In this document: piece after piece, positions 33,096 to 41,900 of the stretch
Layout of the letters: each line of letters opens with the position of its first letter
Position numbering within the stretch: position 1 is the first letter of the stretch
Origin: Alphaproteobacteria bacterium
Lineage (GTDB): Bacteria > Myxococcota_A > UBA796 > GCA-2862545
DNA: 64,000 bases
Assembly (NCBI GenBank): GCA_020632925.1
Contig: JACKER010000011.1
Coordinates: 1 to 64,000, forward strand
Direction of reading: 5' to 3'
The notes under the pieces: generated by a model
Databases searched by the model: none
Seen by the model: the letters and a program-made list of their open reading frames with translations, nothing else
Told to the model about the DNA's origin: nothing
Position numbers and translations under genes: made by a program

Positions 33096-34331
33096 GTGAT
33101 CACCGTCCTTCTGCTCGGTTGTTCCCGCGATCCCTGTGCCGATACGCCGCTCGGGAGCTCGCCGCCGCCGGCGCCCGTCGAAGACGTGTTCCAAGGCTAT
33201 GATCCGGCTGCTTGCGTCCCCGACCAGCAGGCGTACGTCGACGTCGCCGCGCCGATCCTGGACACGTACTGCAACGGCTGCCACAGCGACCCGCCGGCGT
33301 TCGGGGCGCCGCTGCCGCTCACGGACTACGACGCGCTGATCGCCGGGATCCCCGGGACACGACCCGTGGATCGCCTCGCGCACCGCTCGTCCGCGCGGAC
33401 GATGCCTCCGCCGTCGAGCACCCAGCTGCCGCACACCGATCTCGACAGCCTGGTCGCGTGGGCGACCTGCGGCGAGGTCCACCCGAGCCCCGACGTCGGC
33501 GTCTCGATCAACGCCGAGGTGTACCAGGCCTCGGTCCCCGACCTGATCGATCTCCCGACCTTCGACGTGGTGGCGGACGACTACCGCGTGGAGCGCGACA
33601 CGCTGGACATGTACCGCTGCTTCGCGATGGACGTTCCCGTCGACGAGGAGCGCTTCATCCGCCGGATGCAGGTCGTGGTGGACGACGCGCGCGTGCTCCA
33701 CCACGCGGTGCTCGCCATCGACCCCGACCGCGTGACCGAGGGACGGGACGAGTTCACGTGCTTCGACTTCCCGTACCGGGAGACGCCGTTCCTGTACGCC
33801 TGGGCGCCGGGGACGGACGCGTTCGACTTCGAGGACGGCGGGCTGCGGATCCGACCGGGTGACCGCATCGTCGTCCAGATCCACTACAACAACGGCGCTG
33901 GCGTCGTCGGTGTCCGCGACCGCTCCGGCATCCGCGTGTTCCACGGCCCCGTGAAGGGCACCGAGTGGTTCATGCGGGACCTCGGGCCGACGGGCTTCGA
34001 CGTGCCCGAGGGCACCTCCGAGGCCTGCAACGAGACGAAGGTGGCCGAGCCGATGATGCTGCTCGCCGGCATGCCGCACATGCACCAGCTCGGCGTCGAG
34101 ATGCACCAGGTGGTCGAGCGCAGGGACGGCCTGTTCGAGCCCGTGTTCGACCTCGAGGGGTGGAACTTCGAGTCGCAGCGCTTCTATCGGTACGACCGCC
34201 GGCTCGAGAAGGGCGACCGGCTCCACACCTGGTGCGTGTACGACAACCAGACCGGAGCGCCTTCCCAGTACGGCGAGGCCACGACCGACGAGATGTGCTA
34301 CCACTTCGCTTATGTCGGTTCGCCGCCGTGA
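33096..34331 (+). CDS. Lipoprotein fusing cytochrome c-like domain to PHM-type copper monooxygenase
   Basis: Encodes 411 residues from the GTG at 33096 (lipobox LLLGC). An N-terminal mono-haem domain has CNGCH at 59-63 and a probable Met ligand in MPPP (103). From about 190, a copper type II, ascorbate-dependent monooxygenase-like domain follows. It keeps all six ligands of the PHM family: HH at 202-203 and IHYN (His 263) for CuH, HMH at 328-330 and Met 400 (DEMCYHF) for CuM. Also present are GWNFESQRFYRYDRRLEKGDRLHTWCVYDN, the conserved PHM-like block. PHM enzymes hydroxylate carbon next to an amide. The fused haem could supply electrons, replacing ascorbate. It overlaps the DJ-1/YciI fusion gene. 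Confidence 0.82.
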   Translation: MITVLLLGCSRDPCADTPLGSSPPPAPVEDVFQGYDPAACVPDQQAYVDVAAPILDTYCNGCHSDPPAFGAPLPLTDYDALIAGIPGTRPVDRLAHRSSARTMPPPSSTQLPHTDLDSLVAWATCGEVHPSPDVGVSINAEVYQASVPDLIDLPTFDVVADDYRVERDTLDMYRCFAMDVPVDEERFIRRMQVVVDDARVLHHAVLAIDPDRVTEGRDEFTCFDFPYRETPFLYAWAPGTDAFDFEDGGLRIRPGDRIVVQIHYNNGAGVVGVRDRSGIRVFHGPVKGTEWFMRDLGPTGFDVPEGTSEACNETKVAEPMMLLAGMPHMHQLGVEMHQVVERRDGLFEPVFDLEGWNFESQRFYRYDRRLEKGDRLHTWCVYDNQTGAPSQYGEATTDEMCYHFAYVGSPP

Positions 34332-35203
34332 ACGACGTGACCGTGGTGGCCTGGCCCGGCTGTGCGTGGACCGAGGTGGCGCCCGCGGTCGCGCTGCTGT
34401 CCCGGGAGCGCACGCTGCGCGTCGCGGGCCCGAGCCTCGAGCCGGTGCGGACGGCCGAGGGCGTGAGGATCGCTCCGGACGTGCGCTACGACGAAGAGCC
34501 CGGCGAGGTCCTCCTCGTGCCGGGGGGCGATCCGGAGGCCGTGTTCGACGATCCCGCGCTGCACACGCTCCTCCGTCGTGCGGTCGCGGACCGCCTGGTG
34601 GGCGGGATCTGCCACGGCGCGCTGCTGCTCGCCCGTGCCGGCGCGCTCGACGGACGCCGCGTGACCCACACCTCGGTGCCGCGCTACGCGCCCGAGCCAG
34701 CGTTCACCGAGCTCCTCGCCATCGCGGGTCCCCTGTTCGCGGGCACGACGTACGTGGACGAGGACGTGGTCGTGGACGGTCGCCTGGTGACGGCCAAGCC
34801 CTGGGCCGCGCTGGACTTCGGCAAGGCCGTCCTGCGGCTCGCAGGCGCCGAGCGCGAGGTCGCCGCCTCCCGCACCCGGTACCTCCGAGGTGTGCGGGAC
34901 GGGGAGGGGGATCCGTACACCCGCTGGGTGGCGCTGCTCACCGAGGTCCCCGGCGTCCCCACCACGCGTGCCCAGATCGAGGCGCACGTGGACCACCTGC
35001 GCTCGCTGGAGCGGCAGGGACGCCTCGAGCTCGCTGGACCGTTCCCCGGCCGTGGTGCGGGCATGGTCGTGATCCGCGCGTCCAGCGAGGACGAGGCGCG
35101 CGCCGTCGCCGAGCGGGACCCGTTCGTGGCGCAGGGGGTCCGCAGCCTCGATCTCCGCCGCTGGCTCCTGTCCTGCGACGACGACGGGCACCTGCTGGGC
35201 TGA
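34328..35203 (+). CDS. DJ-1/PfpI-like and YciI-like two-domain protein
   Basis: Encodes 291 residues from the GTG at 34328 that overlaps the upstream TGA. Residues 1-190 are a DJ-1/PfpI domain: VAWPGCAWTEVAPAVALL at the N-terminus, then the nucleophile elbow GGICHGALLL with Cys 95. The C-terminal part (about 195-290) is a ferredoxin-like YciI domain (TRWVALLTEVPGVPTTRAQIEAHVDHLRSL, then LAGPFPGRGAGMVVIRASSEDEARAVAERDPFVAQGV). DJ-1 proteins act in carbonyl/glyoxal detoxification or as chaperones; YciI domains bind small molecules. The fusion is unusual, and the overlap with the copper-protein gene links the two. Confidence 0.78.
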   Translation: MNDVTVVAWPGCAWTEVAPAVALLSRERTLRVAGPSLEPVRTAEGVRIAPDVRYDEEPGEVLLVPGGDPEAVFDDPALHTLLRRAVADRLVGGICHGALLLARAGALDGRRVTHTSVPRYAPEPAFTELLAIAGPLFAGTTYVDEDVVVDGRLVTAKPWAALDFGKAVLRLAGAEREVAASRTRYLRGVRDGEGDPYTRWVALLTEVPGVPTTRAQIEAHVDHLRSLERQGRLELAGPFPGRGAGMVVIRASSEDEARAVAERDPFVAQGVRSLDLRRWLLSCDDDGHLLG

Positions 35204-35207
35204 CCTC

Positions 35208-35912
35208 TCAGCCTCCGAGGTAGGCCTTGCGGACCTCGTCGCTCGCGGCCAGGACCTTCGCGTCGTCGGCGAGCACGATCTTGCCCACCTCGATCACGTA
35301 GCCGCGGTTCGCGACCTCGAGCGCCTTGTGGGCGTTCTGCTCGACGAGGAGGATGGTGGTCCCGAGCGCGTTGATGTCGCGGATGATCTGGAAGATGACC
35401 TTCACGATCTGCGGCGCCAGTCCGAGCGAGGGCTCGTCGAGCAGGAGCAGGCGCGGACGGGCGAGCAGCGCGCGGCCCATCGCCAGCATCTGCTGCTCGC
35501 CGCCGGACAGGGTCCCCGCGAGCTGCCGACGGCGCTCCTCGAGGCGGGGGAACAGGCCGTAGACCTTCTTCATGTCCTCGGCGATGCCCGCCTTGTCCGA
35601 CCGGGTGTACGCCCCGACCTGCAGGTTCTCCTCGACCGTGAGGTTGGCGAACACGCCGCGCCCTTCGGGCGAGTGGGCGATGCCGAGGCCGACGACGACG
35701 TGTGGGGCGAGGCCGGCGATGGGCTTGCCCTCGAAGTCGATCGTCCCCCGAGACGGACGGAGCATGCCGGAGATCGCGCGCAGGGTGGTCGACTTGCCCG
35801 CCCCGTTGCTGCCGATCAGGGTCACGATCTCGCCCTGGTTCACCTCGAGCTCGACGCCCTGCAGGGCGTGGACGGCGCCGTAGTGGACGTGCAGATCGTT
35901 CAGCCGCAGCAT
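35208..35912 (-). CDS. livF: Branched-chain amino-acid ABC transporter ATP-binding protein LivF
   Basis: Encodes 234 residues. Walker A GSNGAGKST, the ABC signature LSGGEQQMLAM (after AGT), Walker B LLLLDEPS, and the H-loop region are in order. LivF is one of two ATPases of the high-affinity leucine/isoleucine/valine uptake system in the inner membrane; the length (about 235) and sequence HYGAVHALQGVELEV are typical. It is the last gene of livJHMGF; its ATG shares one base with the livG stop (TGATG). Confidence 0.92.
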   Translation of the reverse strand: MLRLNDLHVHYGAVHALQGVELEVNQGEIVTLIGSNGAGKSTTLRAISGMLRPSRGTIDFEGKPIAGLAPHVVVGLGIAHSPEGRGVFANLTVEENLQVGAYTRSDKAGIAEDMKKVYGLFPRLEERRRQLAGTLSGGEQQMLAMGRALLARPRLLLLDEPSLGLAPQIVKVIFQIIRDINALGTTILLVEQNAHKALEVANRGYVIEVGKIVLADDAKVLAASDEVRKAYLGG

Positions 35913-36688
35913 CAGTGACCGCCCTCTTCCGAGCCGAGGTAGGCCTCGATGACCTTGGGGTCGGCCTGGATCTCCTGCGGGGTCCCGTCGGCGATGACGA
36001 CCCCGTGGTCGAGCACGGTGATGCGCTCGCAGATGTCCATCACCAGGCCCATGTCGTGCTCGATGAGCAGGACGGACAGCCCGAACTCGTCGCGGATGCG
36101 GCGGATGAGGTCGCGCAGCTCGCCCTTCTCCTGCGGGTTCATGCCGGCGGCGGGCTCGTCCAGCAGCAGGACCTTCGGGTCGAGGGCGAGCGCCCGCGCG
36201 ATCTCGAGGCGGCGCTGGTCGCCGTAGGGGAGGTTGCGCGCGAGCTCGTCGAGCCGGTCGTCGAGCGAGAAGAGCTTCAGCAGGCGCATCGACAGCTCGC
36301 CGATCGCCTCCTCCTCGCCACGCCAGCGCGGGGTGCGCAGGAGCGCGTCGAGCAGGCGGGTCTTCGTCCGCTGGTGGCAGGCGATGCGCACGTTGTCGAG
36401 CACCGGCAGGTCGCCGAACAGCCGGATGTTCTGGAATGTACGGGCCATCCCGCTCGCGGCGATCCGGTGCGGCTTCATGCCGTTGATCACCTGGCCGCGC
36501 AGCCGGATCGAGCCCTCGTCGGGGGTGTAGACCCCGGTGAGCAGGTTGAACAGCGTCGTCTTGCCAGCGCCGTTGGGCCCGATCAGCCCCTGCAGCCCAC
36601 CCTCGCGCAGGTCCAGGCTGAAGCCGTTGACGGCCTTGAGCCCGCCGAAGCTGATGGAGACGTTCTCCGCGACCAACACGCCGCTCAT
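35912..36688 (-). CDS. livG: Branched-chain amino-acid ABC transporter ATP-binding protein LivG
   Basis: Encodes 258 residues from the ATG at 36688. Walker A GPNGAGKTT, signature LPYGDQRRLEIARAL, and Walker B VLLLDEPAAGMNP are seen. The characteristic LivG insertions (longer than LivF, with ITVLDHGVVIADGTP near the end) are present. LivG and LivF form the cytoplasmic ATPase heterodimer. It overlaps the livM stop (ATGA) and shares a base with livF, so the operon is tightly coupled. Confidence 0.92.
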   Translation of the reverse strand: MSGVLVAENVSISFGGLKAVNGFSLDLREGGLQGLIGPNGAGKTTLFNLLTGVYTPDEGSIRLRGQVINGMKPHRIAASGMARTFQNIRLFGDLPVLDNVRIACHQRTKTRLLDALLRTPRWRGEEEAIGELSMRLLKLFSLDDRLDELARNLPYGDQRRLEIARALALDPKVLLLDEPAAGMNPQEKGELRDLIRRIRDEFGLSVLLIEHDMGLVMDICERITVLDHGVVIADGTPQEIQADPKVIEAYLGSEEGGH

Positions 36689-37785
36689 CGGCCGCTCCGG
36701 AGCAGCTTGCGGACGGCGGGGATCTCCCACACCTCGCGCAGCCCCATCAGCCCCTGCGGACGGAGCAGCATCACGAGGATGAGGGTGAGCGCGTAGGCGA
36801 TCATCCGGTAGTCCGAGAAGCTGCGCAGGGCTTCGGGGAGGATGACCAGCGCGGCGGCGGCGATCGTGGTGCCCGTGACCGAGCCCATGCCGCCGAGCAC
36901 CACCATGATCACGACCTCGAAGGACTTCTGGAAGCCGAGCTCCTGGGGGTTGAGCGTGGTGCCCACCTCGTGCGCGAAGAGCCCGCCCGCGATGCCGGCG
37001 AAGAACGCGGCATAGACGAAGGCCTGCACCTTGAAGCGCGTGGTCGGGATGCCCATCGCCTCGGCGGCGATCTCGTCCTCGCGGATGGAGAGCAGCGCTC
37101 GGCCCTGGTCGCTGCGCTTGAGGCGGTAGGAGAACAGGATGACCGCGCCTGCGGCGACCCACACCCAGAACAGGTTCGTCAGGAACGGGAGCCCGGTGAA
37201 CCCGAGCGAACCGCCCACGCTGGTCAGCAGCGTCACCGGGGAGGCCGCGGCGATCTCGTCCGCGTCGAACAGCACGTCGTTCGTGCGGGTGACGAGCACG
37301 CGCACGATCTCGCCGAACCCGAGCGTGACGATGGCGAGGTAGTCGCCGCGCAGGCGGAGCGAGGGCAGCCCGACGACGAAGCCGGCGAGGGCGGCGGCGA
37401 GCCCACCAACGAGCAGCGCCACCACGTACAGCAGCGTGGAGGGCCCGAGGAAGCCGCCCTGCTGCTGCAGGGAGCCCCAGATCAGGTAGTGGCCGTAGTA
37501 GACGACCGAGCCGGCGGCGTACCCGCCTACGGTCATGAACGCGGCGTGCCCGATGCTGAACTGGCCGGTGTACCCGTTGACCAGGTTCAGGGAGACTGCC
37601 ATCACGACCGCGATGCCCACATCGGTCAGGACCTTCGCGTAGAAGTACCCGATGGCCGGGCCGATCACGAAGTGCAGCAGGGCCGCGAGGCCGATGACCA
37701 CGGCTGGCGGGAGCAGCGCGCTCACGGCCGCCTTGCCCATGCTCGGCCGCAGGGCGGCGCTCCGATCCTGGAAGCTCGCCTCCAT
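36685..37785 (-). CDS. livM: Branched-chain amino-acid ABC transporter permease LivM
   Basis: Encodes 366 residues from the ATG at 37785 (MEASFQDRSAALRPSM). About nine membrane helices are present, with the LivM core NLVNGYTGQFSIGHAAFMTVGGYAAGSVVYY and the EAA-like loop GIPTTRFKVQAFVYAAFFAGIAGGL. It pairs with LivH to form the pore for Leu/Ile/Val. It follows livH by 2 bases and overlaps livG by 4. The longer in-frame extension upstream runs across livH and is not real. Confidence 0.92.
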   Translation of the reverse strand: MEASFQDRSAALRPSMGKAAVSALLPPAVVIGLAALLHFVIGPAIGYFYAKVLTDVGIAVVMAVSLNLVNGYTGQFSIGHAAFMTVGGYAAGSVVYYGHYLIWGSLQQQGGFLGPSTLLYVVALLVGGLAAALAGFVVGLPSLRLRGDYLAIVTLGFGEIVRVLVTRTNDVLFDADEIAAASPVTLLTSVGGSLGFTGLPFLTNLFWVWVAAGAVILFSYRLKRSDQGRALLSIREDEIAAEAMGIPTTRFKVQAFVYAAFFAGIAGGLFAHEVGTTLNPQELGFQKSFEVVIMVVLGGMGSVTGTTIAAAALVILPEALRSFSDYRMIAYALTLILVMLLRPQGLMGLREVWEIPAVRKLLRSGR

Positions 37786-37787
37786 CG

Positions 37788-38714
37788 TCACACCTTCTCG
37801 ATGGTGGCCTTGCCGAGCAGCCCCTCGGGGCGGAACAGCAAGACGAGGATGAGGAGGGTGAAGACGTAGACGTCGCGCAGGTGAGGGGAGAGATACGCCG
37901 CGCCGAAGAGCTCCACGAGGCCGATCATCAGGCCGCCGGCCATCGCGCCCCGCAGGTTGCCGATGCCGCCGACCACCGCGGCGACGAAGGCCTTGAGGCC
38001 GAGCAGGACCCAGGTGGGGTGCGCGGGCTGGTTGATGCCCGGGTACTTGGTCGCGTACAGGAAGCCCGCGGCGGCCGCGAGCGCCGAGCCGACGACGAAG
38101 GTCATCGAGATGACCCGGTCGACGGGGATCCCCATCAGGGCTGCGACCTTGGTGTCGTACGACACGGCGCGCATCGCGAGCCCGAGCTTGGTGCCGTAGA
38201 TGATCCACTCGAGCAGCGCCATGAGTGCGAACGAGATGCCGATGACCAGCAGGTCCACGGCACGCACGCTCACGCCGGCGACCGCGAAGAGCGCGTGCTC
38301 GGGCATCAGCGTGGGCATGCGCTGTGGCTGGGTGCCGAGCAGGAAGGGGAGCTGGCCGCTGTTCTCGAGGAACAGGCTCACGCCGATCGCCGTGATGAGC
38401 ACGTTGATCCGGGGTGCGCTGCGCAGCGGCCGGTACGCGCCGCGCTCGATGACGAAGCCGAGCGTGCCGCAGGCGACCATGACGGCGACGATGACGAAGG
38501 CCGAGGCCCAGACCGGGTGGCTCTGGTCCTGCCCCGTCCACCCCATGATCTTCGCCACCTCGTACGAGAACCACGCGCCGAGCATGAACACGTCGCTGTG
38601 GGCGAAGTTGATGAAGCGGAGGATGCCGTAGACCATCGTGTACCCCAACGCGATCAGCGCGTAGAGGCTGCCGACGGCCGTGCCGTCCATCAGGGTCTGG
38701 AGGAACTTGGTCAC
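37788..38714 (-). CDS. livH: Branched-chain amino-acid ABC transporter permease LivH
   Basis: Encodes 308 residues from a GTG at 38714 that overlaps the livJ stop (GTGA). MTKFLQTLMDGTAVGSLYALIALGYTMVYGILRFINFAHSDVFMLGAW is a typical LivH N-terminus. Eight helices are visible, plus VGGIGNLRGAMAGGLMIGL at the end (conserved GxGNxxGA). LivH is the partner of LivM in the transmembrane channel. Confidence 0.93.
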   Translation of the reverse strand: MTKFLQTLMDGTAVGSLYALIALGYTMVYGILRFINFAHSDVFMLGAWFSYEVAKIMGWTGQDQSHPVWASAFVIVAVMVACGTLGFVIERGAYRPLRSAPRINVLITAIGVSLFLENSGQLPFLLGTQPQRMPTLMPEHALFAVAGVSVRAVDLLVIGISFALMALLEWIIYGTKLGLAMRAVSYDTKVAALMGIPVDRVISMTFVVGSALAAAAGFLYATKYPGINQPAHPTWVLLGLKAFVAAVVGGIGNLRGAMAGGLMIGLVELFGAAYLSPHLRDVYVFTLLILVLLFRPEGLLGKATIEKV

Positions 38715-39889
38715 TGGCCGGGCGCGACCGAAGCCACGAAGTGGGGGGCTCCGCCCTTCATCTCGACGACGACCGCGGGCTTCTGGGCGTTGCGGTGGTC
38801 GTCGATCGTGATGTGGCCCGTCACACCCGGGAAGTCCTTCGTCTCGGCGATCGCCTTCGCGAGGTCCTTGCCGCCGAGCGACGGGGAGCGCTTCATCGCG
38901 TCGGCCAGCACGCGGGCCGCGTCGTACCCCAGCGCGGCGAGGCCGTCCGGCGTGGCGCCGTACTTGTCGGTGAACGCCTTCACGAAGGCCTTGACCTCCG
39001 GGCGGTCCTCCTCGGCGGCGTAGTGGTTGCTGTAGTAGCTGCCCTCGATGGCGGGACCGCCGATCTCCGCGAGCTTGCTGCTGTCCCAGCCGTCACCGCC
39101 GACCATCGGCACCGTGATGCCCTGGGCGCGCATCTGGATCGCGATGTTGCCCACGTCGGTGTAGTACCCGGGGAGGTAGATCACATCGACGCCCGCCTGC
39201 TTGATCGAGGTGAGCTGCGCGCCGAAGTCCTGGTCGCCCGTGGTGTACGCCTGGTCGGTCACGACCTCACCGCCGAAGCCGACGAAGGCCTTGGTGAAGT
39301 CGTCCTTGAGGCCCTTGCTGTACGGCGAGCCCTGGTCGTACAGGATGGCGGCCTTCTTGGCCTGGAGGTTCTCCGCCGCGAACTTCGCGCCGACGAAGCC
39401 CTGGAACTCGTCCACGAAGCAGACGCGGAAGATCATGTCGCCGACCTGCGTGACCTGGGCGTTGGTCGAGGAGGGGGACACCATCGGGACGCCGAACTGC
39501 TGCGCGATGCGCCCGCCGGCGAGCGAGAGCTTGCTGTTGACCTCGCCGAGGACGGCCACGACCTTGTCCTCGGTGACCAGGCGCGTCACGACGGTGCCGG
39601 CCTCCTGGGTCTTGCCGGCGTCGTCGTAGGTCTTCAGCTCGATCTTCTTGCCGCCGACCCCGCCGGCGGCGTTGATCTCCTCGATCGCCAGCATGATGCC
39701 GTTGTGGGTCGACTGGCCGAAGGTGGCCTCGGCGCCCGTCATCGAGCCGTACTCTCCGACCAGGATCACGTCGGAGCCGTGCTCGCCGCCGCCCTGACCG
39801 GCGTCGGGCCCCTTGTCCGCGGTCTGACCCGAGCAGGCCAGCGCGAGCAGGATCGGCGCGAGCCGGAGCGCGCGTGGGAAGAGCGCCAT
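38711..39889 (-). CDS. livJ: Branched-chain amino-acid-binding lipoprotein (LivJ/K-like)
   Basis: Encodes 392 residues from the ATG at 39889, preceded by GGAGGTGG. MALFPRALRLAPILLALACSG is a lipoprotein signal (Cys 19). The mature part is a type I periplasmic binding protein: LVGEYGSMTGAEATFGQSTHNGIMLAIEEINAAGGVGGKKIEL, AVLGEVNSKLSLAGGRIAQQFGVPMVSPSSTN, and the hinge. It delivers Leu/Ile/Val (or another aliphatic amino acid) to LivHMGF. First gene of the operon, with a strong ribosome binding site that suits the high amount needed. Confidence 0.92.
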   Translation of the reverse strand: MALFPRALRLAPILLALACSGQTADKGPDAGQGGGEHGSDVILVGEYGSMTGAEATFGQSTHNGIMLAIEEINAAGGVGGKKIELKTYDDAGKTQEAGTVVTRLVTEDKVVAVLGEVNSKLSLAGGRIAQQFGVPMVSPSSTNAQVTQVGDMIFRVCFVDEFQGFVGAKFAAENLQAKKAAILYDQGSPYSKGLKDDFTKAFVGFGGEVVTDQAYTTGDQDFGAQLTSIKQAGVDVIYLPGYYTDVGNIAIQMRAQGITVPMVGGDGWDSSKLAEIGGPAIEGSYYSNHYAAEEDRPEVKAFVKAFTDKYGATPDGLAALGYDAARVLADAMKRSPSLGGKDLAKAIAETKDFPGVTGHITIDDHRNAQKPAVVVEMKGGAPHFVASVAPGQ

Positions 39890-39935
39890 CGTCCACCTCC
39901 AGGCCCGCCGGGATAGCGTGCGGGACGGTGTCGCG

Positions 39936-41513
39936 TCAACCGGGCGCTGGTTCGCGGAACTCCGGCGTGCGGGACAGGCCCAGGAACGTGAGCGCGATGA
40001 TCGCGTACCCGGCGGCCCACTCCCAGACCCGAGGATCGGGCGCGGCCCAGGGGAGGTAGACGCCTCCGGACGGATCCACCGAGTGGATGATGCCGAAGAG
40101 GGTGAGCCCGCTGCAGGTGAGCATCGTGATCACCGCAGGGCCCGCCTTCCGGTCGGCGAGGTAGGCCAGCGCGCCGCCCCAGAGCATCCCCGTGAGGATG
40201 AAGCCGTGGGCCATCATGACCATCACGCCCGCGGTGGACACGAAGTCGGGCGACATCCCCTCGATCGCTTGCGTCACCGCGGCGCCCGCGAGCGCGGGGT
40301 TCGCCTGGGTGAGCAGGATCAGCCCGAGCTGCGCGATGTTGGGGAGCATCGCGAACACGACGGCCATCGCGTGCCGGCGCGGGACGGCGTGGAACGACTG
40401 CTCCGTGATGTCGGCGCCGACGAACAGCAGGATGGGGATGAGCGCGGCCTTGGGCAGGACCTGCGCGAGGAGCGGGATGTACCCGAGCATGCCGCCGAGG
40501 CCGACGAACAGCCCGGTGGCGAGCGTGTACGCCGCCTTGCCGCCCATCGCCTTGTACGCCGGCTGCCCGATGTACGGTGTCGACTGCGACACGCCGCCGC
40601 ACACGCCCGCGATCAGGGTCGCGAAGGCCTCCGTGAGCAGGATCTCGCGGGTGTCGTAGTCGTCGCCCGCCAGGCGCGCGCTCTCGGTCACGTTGATGCC
40701 ACCGACCACGGTGAGCGCCGCGAACGGCACCGCGACCGTCAGGTACGTCCCCACGGCCTCGCTCATGCCGGAGACGAACCCGAGGGTGGGCATGGGGAAG
40801 CCGAGCCGCAGCCCGACCGAGGACAGATCGACCGGGGTGTGGGCGAGGCCCGCGGCGGCCAGAGCGTAGAACAGGACCGTACCGACGAGCACCGAGGCCA
40901 GCACCTCGGGCGTCTTGAACGGGAGCTTGATCCTGGAGACCAGCGAGTACCACATCACCCCGAGCGCCGCGAAGCCGACGATCGGCTCGTGCAGGAGCTC
41001 GCCGAGCTGCAGCGTGCCCAGGAGCGCCACGCCGATGCCCGCGAGCGAGCCGAGCAGCCCCGCGGCGGGCACGAGCCGCTGCACCAGGGGGCCGAAGAAG
41101 GCGAGCACGAGCTTGAGCCCGCCCATGAGCACCATCGTCGCCATGCCGACGTACCAGGCGTGCATGCCGGCCTCGTCCGGCGACATGCCGCCCTGCTTCG
41201 CGACGAGGAACGCGGGACCGAGGACCGCGAAGGCCATCCCGATGGTCGAGGGCGAGTCGAGCCCCAGCGGCATCGCGGTCACGTCGTCGCGGCCCGTCTT
41301 CGCGGCCAGGCGGAACGCGAGCCAGGTGTAGACGAGGTCCCCGAACATCACGCCGAGGGCCGTGCCCGGGAACATGCGGCCGTACACGATGTCCTCGGGG
41401 AAGCCGAACACGTGGATGAGGATTCCGGCGAGGATCACCAGGTTCACCACGTTGTCGAGCATCAACCCGAAGAACGCGTTGAGGTCTCCGAGCCCGTACC
41501 AGCGGTAGCGCAC
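39936..41513 (-). CDS. NCS2/xanthine-uracil-like permease
   Basis: Encodes 525 residues from a GTG at 41513, preceded by GGAGGGGGC. About twelve to fourteen hydrophobic segments are present. The start (YRWYGLGDLNAFFGLMLDNVVNLVILAGIL), the pattern around GVSQSTPYIGQPAYKAMGGKAAYTLATGL, and PNIAQLGLILLTQANP resemble the AzgA/NCS2 purine-uracil permease family. It may import a purine or related base. Upstream is the heptamer-repeat region; 46 bases separate it from the livJ start (the two genes run in the same direction). Substrate not determinable from sequence. Confidence 0.7.
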   Translation of the reverse strand: MRYRWYGLGDLNAFFGLMLDNVVNLVILAGILIHVFGFPEDIVYGRMFPGTALGVMFGDLVYTWLAFRLAAKTGRDDVTAMPLGLDSPSTIGMAFAVLGPAFLVAKQGGMSPDEAGMHAWYVGMATMVLMGGLKLVLAFFGPLVQRLVPAAGLLGSLAGIGVALLGTLQLGELLHEPIVGFAALGVMWYSLVSRIKLPFKTPEVLASVLVGTVLFYALAAAGLAHTPVDLSSVGLRLGFPMPTLGFVSGMSEAVGTYLTVAVPFAALTVVGGINVTESARLAGDDYDTREILLTEAFATLIAGVCGGVSQSTPYIGQPAYKAMGGKAAYTLATGLFVGLGGMLGYIPLLAQVLPKAALIPILLFVGADITEQSFHAVPRRHAMAVVFAMLPNIAQLGLILLTQANPALAGAAVTQAIEGMSPDFVSTAGVMVMMAHGFILTGMLWGGALAYLADRKAGPAVITMLTCSGLTLFGIIHSVDPSGGVYLPWAAPDPRVWEWAAGYAIIALTFLGLSRTPEFREPAPG

Positions 41514-41900
41514 GCCCCCTCCCGCGCCCCCGAGAGCACGGGAGCGCGGCAGCGTACCAGGGTCCGGGCTCCGGGCGCTCGGAGGCACGGGCTACGGGCT
41601 ACGGGCTACAGGCTACAGGCTACAGGCTACAGGCTACAGGCTACAGGCTTCGGGCGGGCTGCGGGCTGCGGGCTGCGGGCTCGGCTCCGGGCTGCGGGCT
41701 CGAGGCGCTCGGGAGCTACGGGCTCGGGACTATGGGCTGGAATGTGTGCCTCCGGGAGCCCGGACCCGAGCCCCGCTGGAACTCGGAGCCGTCCACCCGC
41801 ATTCCGAGCTGTGCGAGGGAGGACGCGCGGGTCACGAGCGGGACCACGACGCGAGCCGGCCGAAGCCCGTAGCCTGTAGCCCGTAGCCTGCCCGAGCCTC
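41514..41900. repeat. Intergenic region with GGCTACR heptamer array and inverted copy
   Basis: This 387-base non-coding gap carries at least eight tandem GGCTACG/GGCTACA heptamers (41590-41645), then degenerate GGCTTCG, GGCTGCG and GGCTCGG copies to about 41703. The reverse complement recurs at 41861-41888 as CGTAGCC-type heptamers, with 21 bases matching the first array at one mismatch. The two arms flank about 160-200 bases and could pair into a long hairpin. Copies such as GGGAGCTACGGGCTCGGG lie between. I see no start codon or conserved protein in it. No CRISPR-like spacing or direct-repeat plus spacer structure is present. Confidence 0.75.

Noticed and set aside
41580..41900. Heptamer region as a CRISPR array
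   Set aside because: Units are 7 bases without spacers, and no cas genes are present.
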